Source of the DNA: Flavobacterium enshiense DK69
GTDB taxonomy: Bacteria; Bacteroidota; Bacteroidia; Flavobacteriales; Flavobacteriaceae
Assembly: GCF_000498495.1 (NCBI RefSeq)
Contig: NZ_AVCS01000015.1
Location: forward strand, 186,001-250,000
DNA: 64,000 nt
Reading direction: 5' to 3'
Made by a program: the position numbers and the translations under genes. The notes beneath the pieces are model-generated. The model did no database searches and was not told the origin of the DNA. It saw only the letters and a list, made by a program, of their open reading frames with translations. Below, piece by piece: positions 45,733-54,189 of this stretch; position 1 is the first letter of the stretch, and each line of letters starts with the position of its first letter.

Positions 45733-47109
45733 ATGCGTTTGTCTGTATATACCAAAGAGTTCTCCAATAATTTAAAATTAGCCTATCCGATTATTCTCGG
45801 AATGTTGGGCCATACCTTAGTGGGGATTGTCGATAACATCATGGTTGGAAAATTAGGTCCGACTGAATTGGCGGCTGCTTCTTTGGCAAACAGTTTCGTA
45901 TTCATTGCCATGTCGATCGGAATAGGGTTTTCTACAGCGATTACGCCTTTGGTTGCTGAAGCCGACGGAGAAAAAAACGTAGAGAAAGAGCGAACCATTT
46001 TCCATCACGGATTGGTTTTGTGTACCATTTTGGGGATAGCGTTGTTTTCGATAATCTACTTTTCAAAACCGCTGATTGTTTATATGGGTCAGCCGGAAGC
46101 CGTTGTGGAAATGGCCAAGCCGTTTTTGGATGTAGTGGCCTTTTCATTGATCCCGTTAATCATGTTCCAAGGATACAAACAATTTGCGGATGGTAAATCG
46201 GAGACGAAAGTGGCCATGTGGGCGAACCTGCTTTGTAATATTGTTCACGTATTTTTAAATATCGTACTGATTTACGGACTTTGGTTTTTCCCGAAAATGG
46301 GAATGCTGGGCGCAGCTTATGGGACTGTGATTTCCCGTTTTGTGATGTTGATATTCATTCACCTTTCTTTAAAACATAAAGAACGTTTCCAAACTTATTT
46401 TGAACAGTTTTCATTCAGTGAATACAGGAAAGATATCGTGAAGAAAATTGTAAACCTTGGTTTGCCTTCTGCCATGCAGATGTTTTTTGAAGTAGCCTTG
46501 TTTACCGGTGCTGTCTGGCTTTCCGGCGTAGTGGGAACAACTAGTCAGGCGGCCAATCAGATTGCATTGAGCCTGGCGACATTTACCTTTATGTTCGTGT
46601 CCGGATTCGGAGTAGCGGGGATGGTACGTGTGGGTAATTTTAAAGGAGCACAGGATTTTGAAGGGTTACGAATCGTGGCGCGTTCAATATTGTTGCTGGC
46701 TCTTATTGTTCAAGTGTTTTTCGCTTTGGTATTCGTGATTTTCCATAGTTACCTGCCGGAGATGTTCATGAATGCCGAGAATATGGCACATTTGAAAGAC
46801 AATGCTGAAGTGATTTCAATCGCGTCTCAATTAATAATTATAGCAGCCATTTTCCAGATTTCCGATGGTATCCAGGTCGTAGTTTTGGGAGCGCTGCGTG
46901 GTTTGCAGGATGTTAAAATCCCAATGTACATGACCTTTGTTTCATACTGGCTTATTGGTTTTCCGATTTCAATTTATCTTGGATTGTACACCAATTTGAA
47001 AGCGGTAGGAATCTGGATTGGACTTTTAGCTGGACTGACGGCAGCTGCAATATTTTTGTATCTCCGATTCAATCATTTAAGTAATAAGCTGATAACTCGT
47101 AATTCGTAA
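45733..47109 (+). CDS. MATE family efflux transporter
   Basis: A 458-residue, twelve-helix Na+- or H+-driven multidrug pump of the NorM-type MATE family. Opening motif: LAYPIILGMLGHTLVGIVDN and MVGKLGPTELAAASLANSF; the second half repeats it (GLPSAMQMFFEVALFTGAVW, TSQAANQIALSLATFTFMF). The substrate is not predictable. The final residues (LITRNS) are encoded in a simple-sequence tract. Confidence 0.92.
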   Translation: MRLSVYTKEFSNNLKLAYPIILGMLGHTLVGIVDNIMVGKLGPTELAAASLANSFVFIAMSIGIGFSTAITPLVAEADGEKNVEKERTIFHHGLVLCTILGIALFSIIYFSKPLIVYMGQPEAVVEMAKPFLDVVAFSLIPLIMFQGYKQFADGKSETKVAMWANLLCNIVHVFLNIVLIYGLWFFPKMGMLGAAYGTVISRFVMLIFIHLSLKHKERFQTYFEQFSFSEYRKDIVKKIVNLGLPSAMQMFFEVALFTGAVWLSGVVGTTSQAANQIALSLATFTFMFVSGFGVAGMVRVGNFKGAQDFEGLRIVARSILLLALIVQVFFALVFVIFHSYLPEMFMNAENMAHLKDNAEVISIASQLIIIAAIFQISDGIQVVVLGALRGLQDVKIPMYMTFVSYWLIGFPISIYLGLYTNLKAVGIWIGLLAGLTAAAIFLYLRFNHLSNKLITRNS

Positions 47110-47124
47110 TTCATAATTCGTGAT
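47092..47124 (+). repeat. Degenerate TAATTCG-phrase tract
   Basis: Repeats of AATTCGTAATTCATAATTCG overlap the last codons and stop of the MATE gene. A related tract occurs at 62269-62314. Confidence 0.65.
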
Positions 47125-47132
47125 TAAAAAAT

Positions 47133-47164
47133 AACCACATAAAAACGCCAGTTCTTATGTGGTT
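47133..47164 (+). terminator. Terminator of the MATE gene
   Basis: AACCACATAA pairs with TTATGTGGTT, followed by a T-run. Confidence 0.88.
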
Positions 47165-47196
47165 GTTTTTTTTAAACGGTAGTTGTGTATGTGTTT

Positions 47197-48609
47197 TTAC
47201 AACTCGCTGTACTGTTTTATAAAATTTACCCAATCAGTGTTAAAAGGGATTCTAATGTATTTCCCTTTGGGTGTTACTAAAATTTTTGTTGGATAGCCTT
47301 GAACTTTAAAATTAGTTTCAAAATTCCCGTCAGACATTGCAACTGGGAATGAATAGCCTTTTTCTTTCATATATTTTGCAACCATATCCTCTGTATCATT
47401 GCAAGCGAAAGTTAATAATGCAATCTTATTTGAATTTTGTAAGACAAGCTGGTTGTAAAATTTTTGTAAATCGGGATGTTCTTTTCTGCATGGTGAACAC
47501 CAGGTTCCCCAAAAGTCAATTAGTATCCATTTCCCGTGGAATTCCTTGCTTGAAAATAGTTTTTTATCAATCTGATTTGCTATAATTACTGGCGATGGTT
47601 CGGCTTTATTTTCTATTGATTCAGCCCAAAATTTGGAAAAATTTGAGTCGGTGGGATAAATTTCAGTATAAAATTGTCGAAGTTTTTCTTTATAATTAGG
47701 CTCTTTTAATGCCGTTTTGAGGAGAGTTTGCAAAACTTGATTTTTATCAGTGTTATTTTTAATGAGAAATGTCAGATAATCCTCTTCAAAAGATTCCTTA
47801 CCGCCAAAAAAGAACATATCATAAAAATATCCCTGTCGATTATTTTTATCATTAAAATCGGGGCTAAAATCAAATGCAGTTTTCAATAAAGCTTGCTTTT
47901 GAAATTGATCAGTAGTTGTGGAGGCTTCATTATCGCTAATAAAAGCATATAAATATCTGTAATATGCTCTTTTTTGTAACTCTTCTCTTGTAGTTAATTC
48001 TGTGGCAGCTATTTGATTGTTTTTCAAATGATCTTTAATAGAATTGTATATTTTTAAAGCCAACGGTTTTAATTCGGGTTTCTCATTTATGATTTTGTAA
48101 ATCAATAACCCGTACCGACCAGTTTTGTTAGAATAGAATTGGGATGGTGTAAGATTGTGTGAAAGAAACTCCGTTGCAAGATTTTTTAAAAGTGGTATAT
48201 CATTCGGATTGTCCTGAATTTTAGTCCAAATTATGATCGGTTTCGCTACTTCTTTGAGTAGATGAGTGGTATCAGCATTTATTTTTGACAAGACCAATTT
48301 GCTTACCGCAATTGTCTTATTCATTTGATTTATTTGATTTACATCAGTTATGCCTTCTGAGATGTTTTTAATAAACGGTTGAACAAATTGATTATGCATT
48401 AAATCCTTCAAAGATGGTTCAAAGAGTTTGTCTGAAGCTAATTTTTTGACATAGTAAAATGCTGAATCTGCATTATGCTCATTACGTGTAAATTTATTAA
48501 AATTGTTATTGTACAAAGCAGATAATTCATAATTAACTTTATTTGTCTGCGAATTTGCAGTTATGCAGATTCCAAAAAATAATAGCCCGGCAATAATAAA
48601 GTGTTTCAT
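47197..48609 (-). CDS. TlpA-family thiol-disulfide oxidoreductase with long N-terminal domain
   Basis: About 470 residues from the ATG at 48609, chosen because the signal peptide HFIIAGLLFFGICITANSQ starts there and because a TAACTTTA promoter-like box falls between it and an alternative ATG at 48693. Residues 20-330 are a helical domain of unknown fold. The last 130 residues are a thioredoxin fold with the redox motif WCSPC in LIDFWGTWCSPCRKEHP and the cis-proline region VQGYPTKILV. It is periplasmic; it may reduce or trap envelope thiols. Confidence 0.85.
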   Translation of the reverse strand: MKHFIIAGLLFFGICITANSQTNKVNYELSALYNNNFNKFTRNEHNADSAFYYVKKLASDKLFEPSLKDLMHNQFVQPFIKNISEGITDVNQINQMNKTIAVSKLVLSKINADTTHLLKEVAKPIIIWTKIQDNPNDIPLLKNLATEFLSHNLTPSQFYSNKTGRYGLLIYKIINEKPELKPLALKIYNSIKDHLKNNQIAATELTTREELQKRAYYRYLYAFISDNEASTTTDQFQKQALLKTAFDFSPDFNDKNNRQGYFYDMFFFGGKESFEEDYLTFLIKNNTDKNQVLQTLLKTALKEPNYKEKLRQFYTEIYPTDSNFSKFWAESIENKAEPSPVIIANQIDKKLFSSKEFHGKWILIDFWGTWCSPCRKEHPDLQKFYNQLVLQNSNKIALLTFACNDTEDMVAKYMKEKGYSFPVAMSDGNFETNFKVQGYPTKILVTPKGKYIRIPFNTDWVNFIKQYSEL

Positions 48610-48838
48610 TTTTGATGCAATCTTTTCTTTTCCTAAAGTTACAAGGGTGGTATCTGAGATTTTATACAAACGGGTTACTACTGATTTTTTCATAAACTCA
48701 ATTTATTGGGTTAGGACACGAATGTAGCTATTTTTTGACATAAATAATCTATTTGGTCAATTATTTTAAGGTAATAACCTACAAGAAATATTTATAACCT
48801 CGCGAAACCTTATCAAAACCCTTCTGAAGACTAGTGTA

Positions 48839-48885
48839 ACAACACGGAAGATAATTTGAAGACATTATTTAATCTTCCGTGTTGT
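48839..48885. other. Orphan 14-bp hairpin
   Basis: ACAACACGGAAGAT at 48839-48852 pairs perfectly with ATCTTCCGTGTTGT at 48872-48885 around 19 bases, followed by a T-rich tail. It follows no recognised gene on either strand. Confidence 0.7.
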
Positions 48886-48988
48886 ATTATTTCTTTTTGT
48901 CATCCCAATCAAGGAGAAGAAGCTGTAAAAAAGCATATAACGATTAAAGTGATTAAAAAGTAATTACTTCATAATATTTACTTATTTC

Positions 48989-49018
48989 AAAAACCGTATG
49001 ATGATTCAGGCGGTTTTT
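48989..49018 (+). terminator. Terminator-like hairpin
   Basis: AAAAACCG (48989-48996) pairs with CGGTTTTT (49011-49018), ending in a T-run. It lies 70 bases upstream of the next ATG, with no gene upstream on the plus strand. Confidence 0.6.
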
Positions 49019-49087
49019 TTATGCCGAATTTATTCGTTTCTTTGCTCAACGAATAGATAAATCAACAAATAATCAAATTCAAAATAT

Positions 49088-49315
49088 ATGGAATTACCAA
49101 AATTCGTTTTAGCAGATAACACCGATTTCCCGGACGATATCTTCATCATTCATTTGGATTACCCTCGCTTTATCATCAATTTAAAAGACGATGAAATTGA
49201 GTTTTTAGAAGAATTGGATGAAGAAGAAGAGGAAGAAATCGAAGCGGAAATGGAAAGACTAATCAACCACGCAGGCGAGTTCTATGACAGGGAGATGAAA
49301 CGTTACGAGGAATAG
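49088..49315 (+). CDS. Small acidic protein
   Basis: A 75-residue cytoplasmic protein with an extremely acidic helix (LEELDEEEEEEIEAEMERL). The start LPKFVLADNTDFPDDIFIIH is typical of a small conserved flavobacterial family without known function. Its stop abuts the convergent response regulator gene with no spacer. Confidence 0.75.
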   Translation: MELPKFVLADNTDFPDDIFIIHLDYPRFIINLKDDEIEFLEELDEEEEEEIEAEMERLINHAGEFYDREMKRYEE

Positions 49316-49957
49316 TCAGGGAACATAAATTTTATGCTTTATAGCATACATCACCAGGCCAATCCTGTTTTTTACATTTAATTTTACAAACAAATTATCT
49401 CTATACCCATCTATTGTTTTTGGGCTGAGACACATTTTGTTTGCAATTTCTTTATAGGTAAATTCAGTGCAGAGTAATTTTAAAAATTCTTTTTCCGATT
49501 CTTTCAAAATTTCCTTAGAGGTCGATTTACCTGTAACTGAATTTACCAATGCATCAATAGCAATGTTAGAATGATAAAAGCCGGTATTGATTATTTTTAA
49601 GAGGGCAATTTCAAGTGTTTTTTTGTCAATATCTTTAATGAGATAGCCTTTTGCTCCTGCCTGGATCATTTTCAGGATGGTGTTTTCGTCTTCATCGACA
49701 GTTAAGGCATGGACATTGACTTCCGGATGATTTTTGCTAAGCCACTTTGTTGTTTCTATGCCGTTCATGACAGGCATATTTATATCCATAAGAACGATGT
49801 CCGGGTATGTTCTGTTTTGATTGAATTTTTCAATTAAATCTTTTCCGTTTTTACATTGATAGGATACGTTAAACTGATTGAAATTATCTATAACTCCAGC
49901 TATGGCTTCAGATAGCAGTCTATGGTCTTCTACGATAACTATGGAATAATTTTTCAT
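49316..49957 (-). CDS. LuxR-type response regulator
   Basis: A 213-residue two-component response regulator. The receiver domain carries the phospho-acceptor Asp58 in DIVLMDINMPVMNG, acidic pair VEDHR, and Lys in YLIKDID. The C-terminal helix-turn-helix (FTYKEIANKMCLSPKTIDGY) is of the LuxR/NarL type. It pairs with the kinase that ends five bases upstream of its start. The targets are unknown, but the unusual gene cluster at 51206 starts just across the divergent intergenic region. Confidence 0.93.
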   Translation of the reverse strand: MKNYSIVIVEDHRLLSEAIAGVIDNFNQFNVSYQCKNGKDLIEKFNQNRTYPDIVLMDINMPVMNGIETTKWLSKNHPEVNVHALTVDEDENTILKMIQAGAKGYLIKDIDKKTLEIALLKIINTGFYHSNIAIDALVNSVTGKSTSKEILKESEKEFLKLLCTEFTYKEIANKMCLSPKTIDGYRDNLFVKLNVKNRIGLVMYAIKHKIYVP

Positions 49958-49962
49958 TGTTT

Positions 49963-50721
49963 TCAGTATTGAAAATAGATAATTGTAAGTTTTGTCCCCT
50001 GATTTAGTGTTGATTCAAGATTGACTTCTGCATTTATCAGAAAGCCTCTTTTTTTCATATTTGTTAATCCAATACCATTTTGAAATGTATCGGATTTTTC
50101 AAAGCCTTTTCCATTGTCTTCAGCTACAATCGATAGCTTGTTCCCATCGAAACTGATGAATACATCTAATTTAGAAGCTTTCGAATGTTTAATTGTATTG
50201 ACAAAGAATTCTTGTAGAATCCTGAATATGATTATTTCAGATTTTGTATTCAAACTAAAGGGAGTACCCGTAATTTCCAATTTTGACTCGATACAACCCA
50301 AACGATTAAACCTGTCGATTTCTATTTTTACGGCATCTTCAAGGTTTATTTCACAGATGAAATCCGGATTCGTTACCTTGGACAATGCGCGTACTTCATT
50401 TAATATATTTGATAAGTTATCATTTACGTCTTTAATATTGTCTGGGTTTCCGGGAATTTTCTGCAATTGAATTTTAGCGAGAGTAAGCAATTGGCCGATG
50501 TTATCATGAAGCTCCCAACTAATATTTTTTAGGATTTGTTCCCTGATTTCAATTTGTGATTCTATTATTTCCTGTTCAAACTGCTTTTTCCCTTCAATTT
50601 GTTTGATCAGAATCATATTTCTTTTTCTTTGAAAAAAAATAATCAGCATGGTGGAAACCACAACTAAACTTGTAAGTCCTAAAATGGCTGTAACTACCCC
50701 GATGCTTCCTTCTTCCCACAT
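49963..50721 (-). CDS. NreB-like sensor histidine kinase (HisKA_3)
   Basis: A 252-residue kinase with one membrane helix at residues 8-30, a short coiled coil, the phospho-acceptor His72 in SWELHDNIGQLLTLAKIQLQ (HisKA_3 type) and an HATPase_c domain (FVNTIKHSKASKLDV; EDNGKGF; GIGLTNMKKRGF). It has no extracellular sensor domain, as is common in this family, so it may sense membrane or cytosolic cues. It is coupled to the response regulator. Confidence 0.92.
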   Translation of the reverse strand: MWEEGSIGVVTAILGLTSLVVVSTMLIIFFQRKRNMILIKQIEGKKQFEQEIIESQIEIREQILKNISWELHDNIGQLLTLAKIQLQKIPGNPDNIKDVNDNLSNILNEVRALSKVTNPDFICEINLEDAVKIEIDRFNRLGCIESKLEITGTPFSLNTKSEIIIFRILQEFFVNTIKHSKASKLDVFISFDGNKLSIVAEDNGKGFEKSDTFQNGIGLTNMKKRGFLINAEVNLESTLNQGTKLTIIYFQY

Positions 50722-51205
50722 AATAAACCAAAGTATTAGTAATAAATAATAACTTAAAAAGTAAACTATTTATTACAAATATATGAAGGTTTATTTGATA
50801 ATTGTACTCTTAATATTAAAATAAACTATCGAGTAAATAGCTACGGAAATGAAATGCTTTATTCTTCTTTTGTTTCTATGGGTTTTAGTTGTTTTTTTTA
50901 TTATTGTGTTGATTGTCAGATATATGGTATTTGTTTTTTTATTTGGTTTCTAAACAAACTTACCTCAAAAAAAATTATCGAACTACAGGAAAAACACCTT
51001 TTTAAAACCGTTTTTTTCTTTGGAAAAATGGGTTTAATGACTCTGTTATTTTGACTTATAACGTTTAAAATTTGTAATACATAATGTATGCATTTTCTTT
51101 TGTCAGATATGTATGTCGTAATGGAATTTGAAGTATTTAAAAATGTAATAAAACAGGGTAGCCGAAAACTGTAAAGAGTAGGCGAAATCTATAAAAATTT
51201 TAATT
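50722..51205. other. Divergent intergenic region between the kinase and the seven-gene cluster
   Basis: About 480 very AT-rich bases. Hydrophobic frames here (50849-50953 and 50854-51054) can be read, but any T-rich sequence gives these, so I do not call a gene. A paired ATGTATGCAT/ATATGTATG and a GTAGCCGAAAAC/GTAGGCGAAATC imperfect direct repeat near 51158-51190 lie in front of the cluster and could be regulatory. Confidence 0.4.
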
Positions 51206-52057
51206 ATGAGCTTGTATAATCAAATTTATCAGGGAGAAACTTTTACAGAACAAGATTATTTCGAAGCAGTAAGATATGTTCTTGGGCCGGAATATTCATC
51301 CCTTTCAGAAAATCAATTGGAAAATGAACTATTGGGAAGAGTAGGACAAATGTCTGAGAGCGAAGCAGAGGGTTTTTGGTCCAGTTTGGGGAATGTTGCC
51401 AGAAATATTGGTTCTGGCGTATTAAGAGGGGTATCTGCCATCGCACCAATAGCCGGAACTGCTGTGGGTACCTATTTTGGAGCTCCGCAGATAGGGGCAG
51501 CTTTAGGCGGGGTAGTGGGAAATCTGGCGGGATCGGCAAGTTCGGCGTTATCAAATACAAATACTCAACGCCCAAGACCCCAATATCCTCAACAAGGAAG
51601 ACCTCAGGCTCAAGCTAGACCGGGCAATGGACAATTGGGGCAAACTTGGCAAAATACAACCCGATATTTAGCTAATGCAGGTAGAGCGGTTTTACCGGCA
51701 GTTAACCAGTATGTGCAAAACAATCCGGTGCCATTGGAACCACAGGTTCAGCAGGATGTTAACAGGGTTCAGGGATTTTACAGTCAGTTGGGAAGCATTA
51801 TCAACAACCCGCAGTTTCAGGCCGGTCAGGCACAACAATCGTTAGGAACTGCAAGTCCGAATGCGCCAATTGAAAATGTTTCATTTGCCGAACTGGTGGA
51901 ATCACTGAACTATTTGACAGAAAGCATTCTTTATGAATATTATAATAATGGGTTAATACCGACAGAAGATTACCACGTTGATGATTATGGTCAATTTGTG
52001 GCTTCCTATACTCCGCAACGAGTAGATAGGATTCAATCTATTTTGGCAACAATTTAA
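51206..52057 (+). CDS. Cluster gene 1: glycine-zipper protein of unknown function
   Basis: A 283-residue protein I do not recognise. Residues 1-55 are acidic and helical; 60-113 are a Gly/Ala/Ser-rich amphipathic stretch with GxxxG repeats (IAGTAVGTYFGAPQIGAALG) that could insert into membranes or oligomerise; 120-150 are a Pro/Gln/Arg linker; the last 60 residues (SFAELVESLNYLTESILYEY) are a helical domain. No signal peptide. It starts a run of seven close genes in one direction, 11-230 bases apart. Confidence 0.68.
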   Translation: MSLYNQIYQGETFTEQDYFEAVRYVLGPEYSSLSENQLENELLGRVGQMSESEAEGFWSSLGNVARNIGSGVLRGVSAIAPIAGTAVGTYFGAPQIGAALGGVVGNLAGSASSALSNTNTQRPRPQYPQQGRPQAQARPGNGQLGQTWQNTTRYLANAGRAVLPAVNQYVQNNPVPLEPQVQQDVNRVQGFYSQLGSIINNPQFQAGQAQQSLGTASPNAPIENVSFAELVESLNYLTESILYEYYNNGLIPTEDYHVDDYGQFVASYTPQRVDRIQSILATI

Positions 52058-52068
52058 ATTGCTTAACA

Positions 52069-52467
52069 ATGGAAGCTTATTTTAATTTATTAAGAGAACA
52101 AAATCCCGAAATGGCCAAATACATAGATATGTTACAGCCAATGATGGATAATAAAAGCGTTGAAGAAAATGTTTCTGCCGTTGATCCTGAAATCGAAAAA
52201 AAAATTGAAAAACTGACAAGAATCAACCGGAGGCTGTTTTCAATAATTGAAGGATTAAAAACGCAATTAGAATCCGAACTTCTTCAAAATGATGATTTGG
52301 CGAAGGCTATCGGGGCTTGTAAAGAATGTTTCGGAGAAAATAAAGAATGTCCGGAATGTTTTGGAAGCGGTAAATCCGGTACAAATGTCCCCGATTTCAT
52401 CCTGTATAATAAATACGTAAGCCCAGCCATTCAGCGGTATAACAAGCATTATTTCAATAAAAATTAA
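52069..52467 (+). CDS. Cluster gene 2: protein with DnaJ-like CxxC zinc-finger
   Basis: A 132-residue protein. The middle (45-80) is a coiled coil (RINRRLFSIIEGLKTQLES). Cys84, Cys87, Cys94 and Cys97 in CKECFGENKECPECFGSGK form a CxxC-x6-CxxCxGxG knuckle like the DnaJ central domain. It probably binds one zinc ion and may serve protein-protein contact. It lies 11 bases after cluster gene 1. The function is unknown. Confidence 0.68.
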   Translation: MEAYFNLLREQNPEMAKYIDMLQPMMDNKSVEENVSAVDPEIEKKIEKLTRINRRLFSIIEGLKTQLESELLQNDDLAKAIGACKECFGENKECPECFGSGKSGTNVPDFILYNKYVSPAIQRYNKHYFNKN

Positions 52468-52490
52468 TATTAATTCTAAATTATAAAGTT

Positions 52491-53210
52491 ATGTACTCAT
52501 CAGAAAATTATTTAAATGAAGATTTGTTGAATGAAGATTTATTGAACGAAGATTTATTCGAAGATATCGTCGAAGATCTGGCTGAAGCAAGAAGACCTTC
52601 GGGAAGAAGACCTTTTCAGCCAATCAGACCAGGCGTTCGTCCAAATGTAGCCCAACAATCTAATTTTGGAAGAAATTTAAGTGGTAACGCTGCTGATTAT
52701 GCTACCAAAAGCGAGTTGAAAAAAGCGTTGGACAGTATTTCTAACGACGTCAACGAATTAAAGAAAACTTCAATTGCAACAAATAAAACTTTAGCAGCTT
52801 TGGATGCCAAACACACAGAATTGGCTAAGATTGATCTTCGTAAAAATGAAAATCAGACTAAGGTTTTACGCAACATGCAAATGATGGGCGTCATCGGATC
52901 ATTGTTCAATCAGCCAAAATTGAAAACTGCCAATCTTGTAGTTGTCCACGAGAAAGATACTAATGGTGCTATCACGTCAACTAAGATTGAGGAAAAACCA
53001 GATACAAAGGCAATTGAAGTGGATCAAACCATGTCGTTGTTATTGCCGATGATGACCACCATGGGGGATTCCGGTTCTGGTAAATCAGACAATTTGAGCA
53101 TGATGCTGCCTTTAGTAGTGATATTGAGCAATCAAAATAAAGGTGGAAGCAATGATAATAATAATCTATTGCCAATTGTATTATTGATGATGATGCAAAA
53201 TCAAAAGTAA
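52491..53210 (+). CDS. Cluster gene 3: acidic-repeat, coiled-coil protein with hydrophobic end
   Basis: A 239-residue protein of unknown family. The N-terminus has a triple NEDLL repeat (52513-52560), then an Arg/Pro-rich stretch, then a coiled coil (SELKKALDSISNDVNELKKT; LDAKHTELAKIDLRKN), and a Met/Leu-rich hydrophobic C-terminus (MMLPLVVILSN, LLPIVLLMMMQ). No signal peptide. A hairpin follows in the 227-base gap to the next gene. Confidence 0.65.
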   Translation: MYSSENYLNEDLLNEDLLNEDLFEDIVEDLAEARRPSGRRPFQPIRPGVRPNVAQQSNFGRNLSGNAADYATKSELKKALDSISNDVNELKKTSIATNKTLAALDAKHTELAKIDLRKNENQTKVLRNMQMMGVIGSLFNQPKLKTANLVVVHEKDTNGAITSTKIEEKPDTKAIEVDQTMSLLLPMMTTMGDSGSGKSDNLSMMLPLVVILSNQNKGGSNDNNNLLPIVLLMMMQNQK

Positions 53211-53252
53211 AACAACACAAGCATCACGATGTTACTGATTAAAGACAAGATT

Positions 53253-53317
53253 AAGGGCTACTAACTTTTTTAATGCTGCTTTTTGCAAATGACCTCACAG
53301 GAAAATTAGTGGCCCTT
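53253..53317 (+). other. Hairpin within the cluster
   Basis: AAGGGCTACTAA (53253-53264) pairs with TTAGTGGCCCTT (53306-53317) with one wobble, around 41 bases. It lies between cluster genes 3 and 4 and may attenuate or process the mRNA. Confidence 0.6.
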
Positions 53318-53437
53318 CATTTTAATAAAAACAGATTGAGAAGGTTTCGATAAGAGATTAAATGAGAATGGATGATGCGATTGACGTATGTCGTTCATGA
53401 ATAAGATTCGTATTAATCAAAATTTAAAGCAATAATT

Positions 53438-53794
53438 ATGAATCCAGTAAATATTATGTTGATCTATTTTTTTGCTACCAAAACTGCAGAAAATTATAAC
53501 CTTTCCAATCCGAATGAACTGAAGAACAAAGCTCTTCTGACAAGTATGTTTTCTTCAAATTTAGGTTTGAGTGCTTTACTTACGGATTATTTAGCCAAGA
53601 ATATGGAAAAGAATATGGAAAAGAAAATTGAAGTGGCTGCTTCTTTACCACCTGAGGAAGCTGATCAACCGAAAGCTGCAATTTCGGATTCTGCCGGTTT
53701 AAACCCTGTCCCACAGGCGGAGCCAGAAACGGATATAAGTACCCAACAGCAGAAAGGTAGGAGAACTGCAAATTCAAGAAACCAAAATGGATAA
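53438..53794 (+). CDS. Cluster gene 4: small protein with hydrophobic N-terminus
   Basis: A 118-residue protein. Residues 1-48 are mostly hydrophobic/helical (NIMLIYFFATKTAENYNLSN), with a short KNMEKNMEK repeat after them, followed by a disordered, polar tail. I do not recognise it. Not a standard signal peptide. Confidence 0.6.
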   Translation: MNPVNIMLIYFFATKTAENYNLSNPNELKNKALLTSMFSSNLGLSALLTDYLAKNMEKNMEKKIEVAASLPPEEADQPKAAISDSAGLNPVPQAEPETDISTQQQKGRRTANSRNQNG

Positions 53795-53797
53795 GAG

Positions 53798-54178
53798 ATG
53801 GAGAGTTTAGCTAAAGATGTGAGCGCAATAAAAAAACAAAATAAGGAAATCTTAGACTATTTAAAAGATTGCTTTCCTTTTGTAAAGTTGACTCCGCAGG
53901 CAAAAAAAGAAAAATTTGAAATTTTAGGTGGTTTTATGGGATTGATTTTTGATTTAGAAGATTACAAGGAAAGAATTAATGAATTGCTCAATCATCCAAA
54001 ATTTTCCAGCCTTTCAGATGAAGATAAAAAAAACTTAGCGCTCCTAAAATTTGCAACAGAAAGTAAATATCTGGAAGAGGTTTCAAATCATAAAGATAAG
54101 GCTACCAATGATTTTATCCTTTTAAATGCATTATTTCAAAAAATATCATCCATAGAATTTACGATTAAAAGTCTTTAA
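53798..54178 (+). CDS. Cluster gene 5: small helical protein
   Basis: A 126-residue, charged, helix-rich protein (DVSAIKKQNKEILDYLKDCF; KYLEEVSNHKDKATNDFILL), three bases after gene 4. No known family. It could be an adaptor. Confidence 0.62.
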   Translation: MESLAKDVSAIKKQNKEILDYLKDCFPFVKLTPQAKKEKFEILGGFMGLIFDLEDYKERINELLNHPKFSSLSDEDKKNLALLKFATESKYLEEVSNHKDKATNDFILLNALFQKISSIEFTIKSL

Positions 54179-54189
54179 AAATTAAAATA

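Larger units (their letters stand above)
48610..49087. other. Intergenic region with two hairpins
   Basis: It holds the tlpA-like promoter, a 14-bp hairpin (48839-48885) not at any gene end, and a second terminator-like hairpin at 48989-49018. A noncoding transcript may run between them. Confidence 0.5.

Noticed and set aside
48610..48693. N-terminal 28-residue extension of the TlpA-like protein
   Set aside because: It would put 28 polar residues ahead of a normal signal peptide and includes a promoter-like TAACTTTA box.
50849..51054. Two hydrophobic small frames (34 and 66 codons) upstream of the seven-gene cluster
   Set aside because: The DNA is so T-rich that several frames give hydrophobic peptides; start context, promoter and homology are all lacking.
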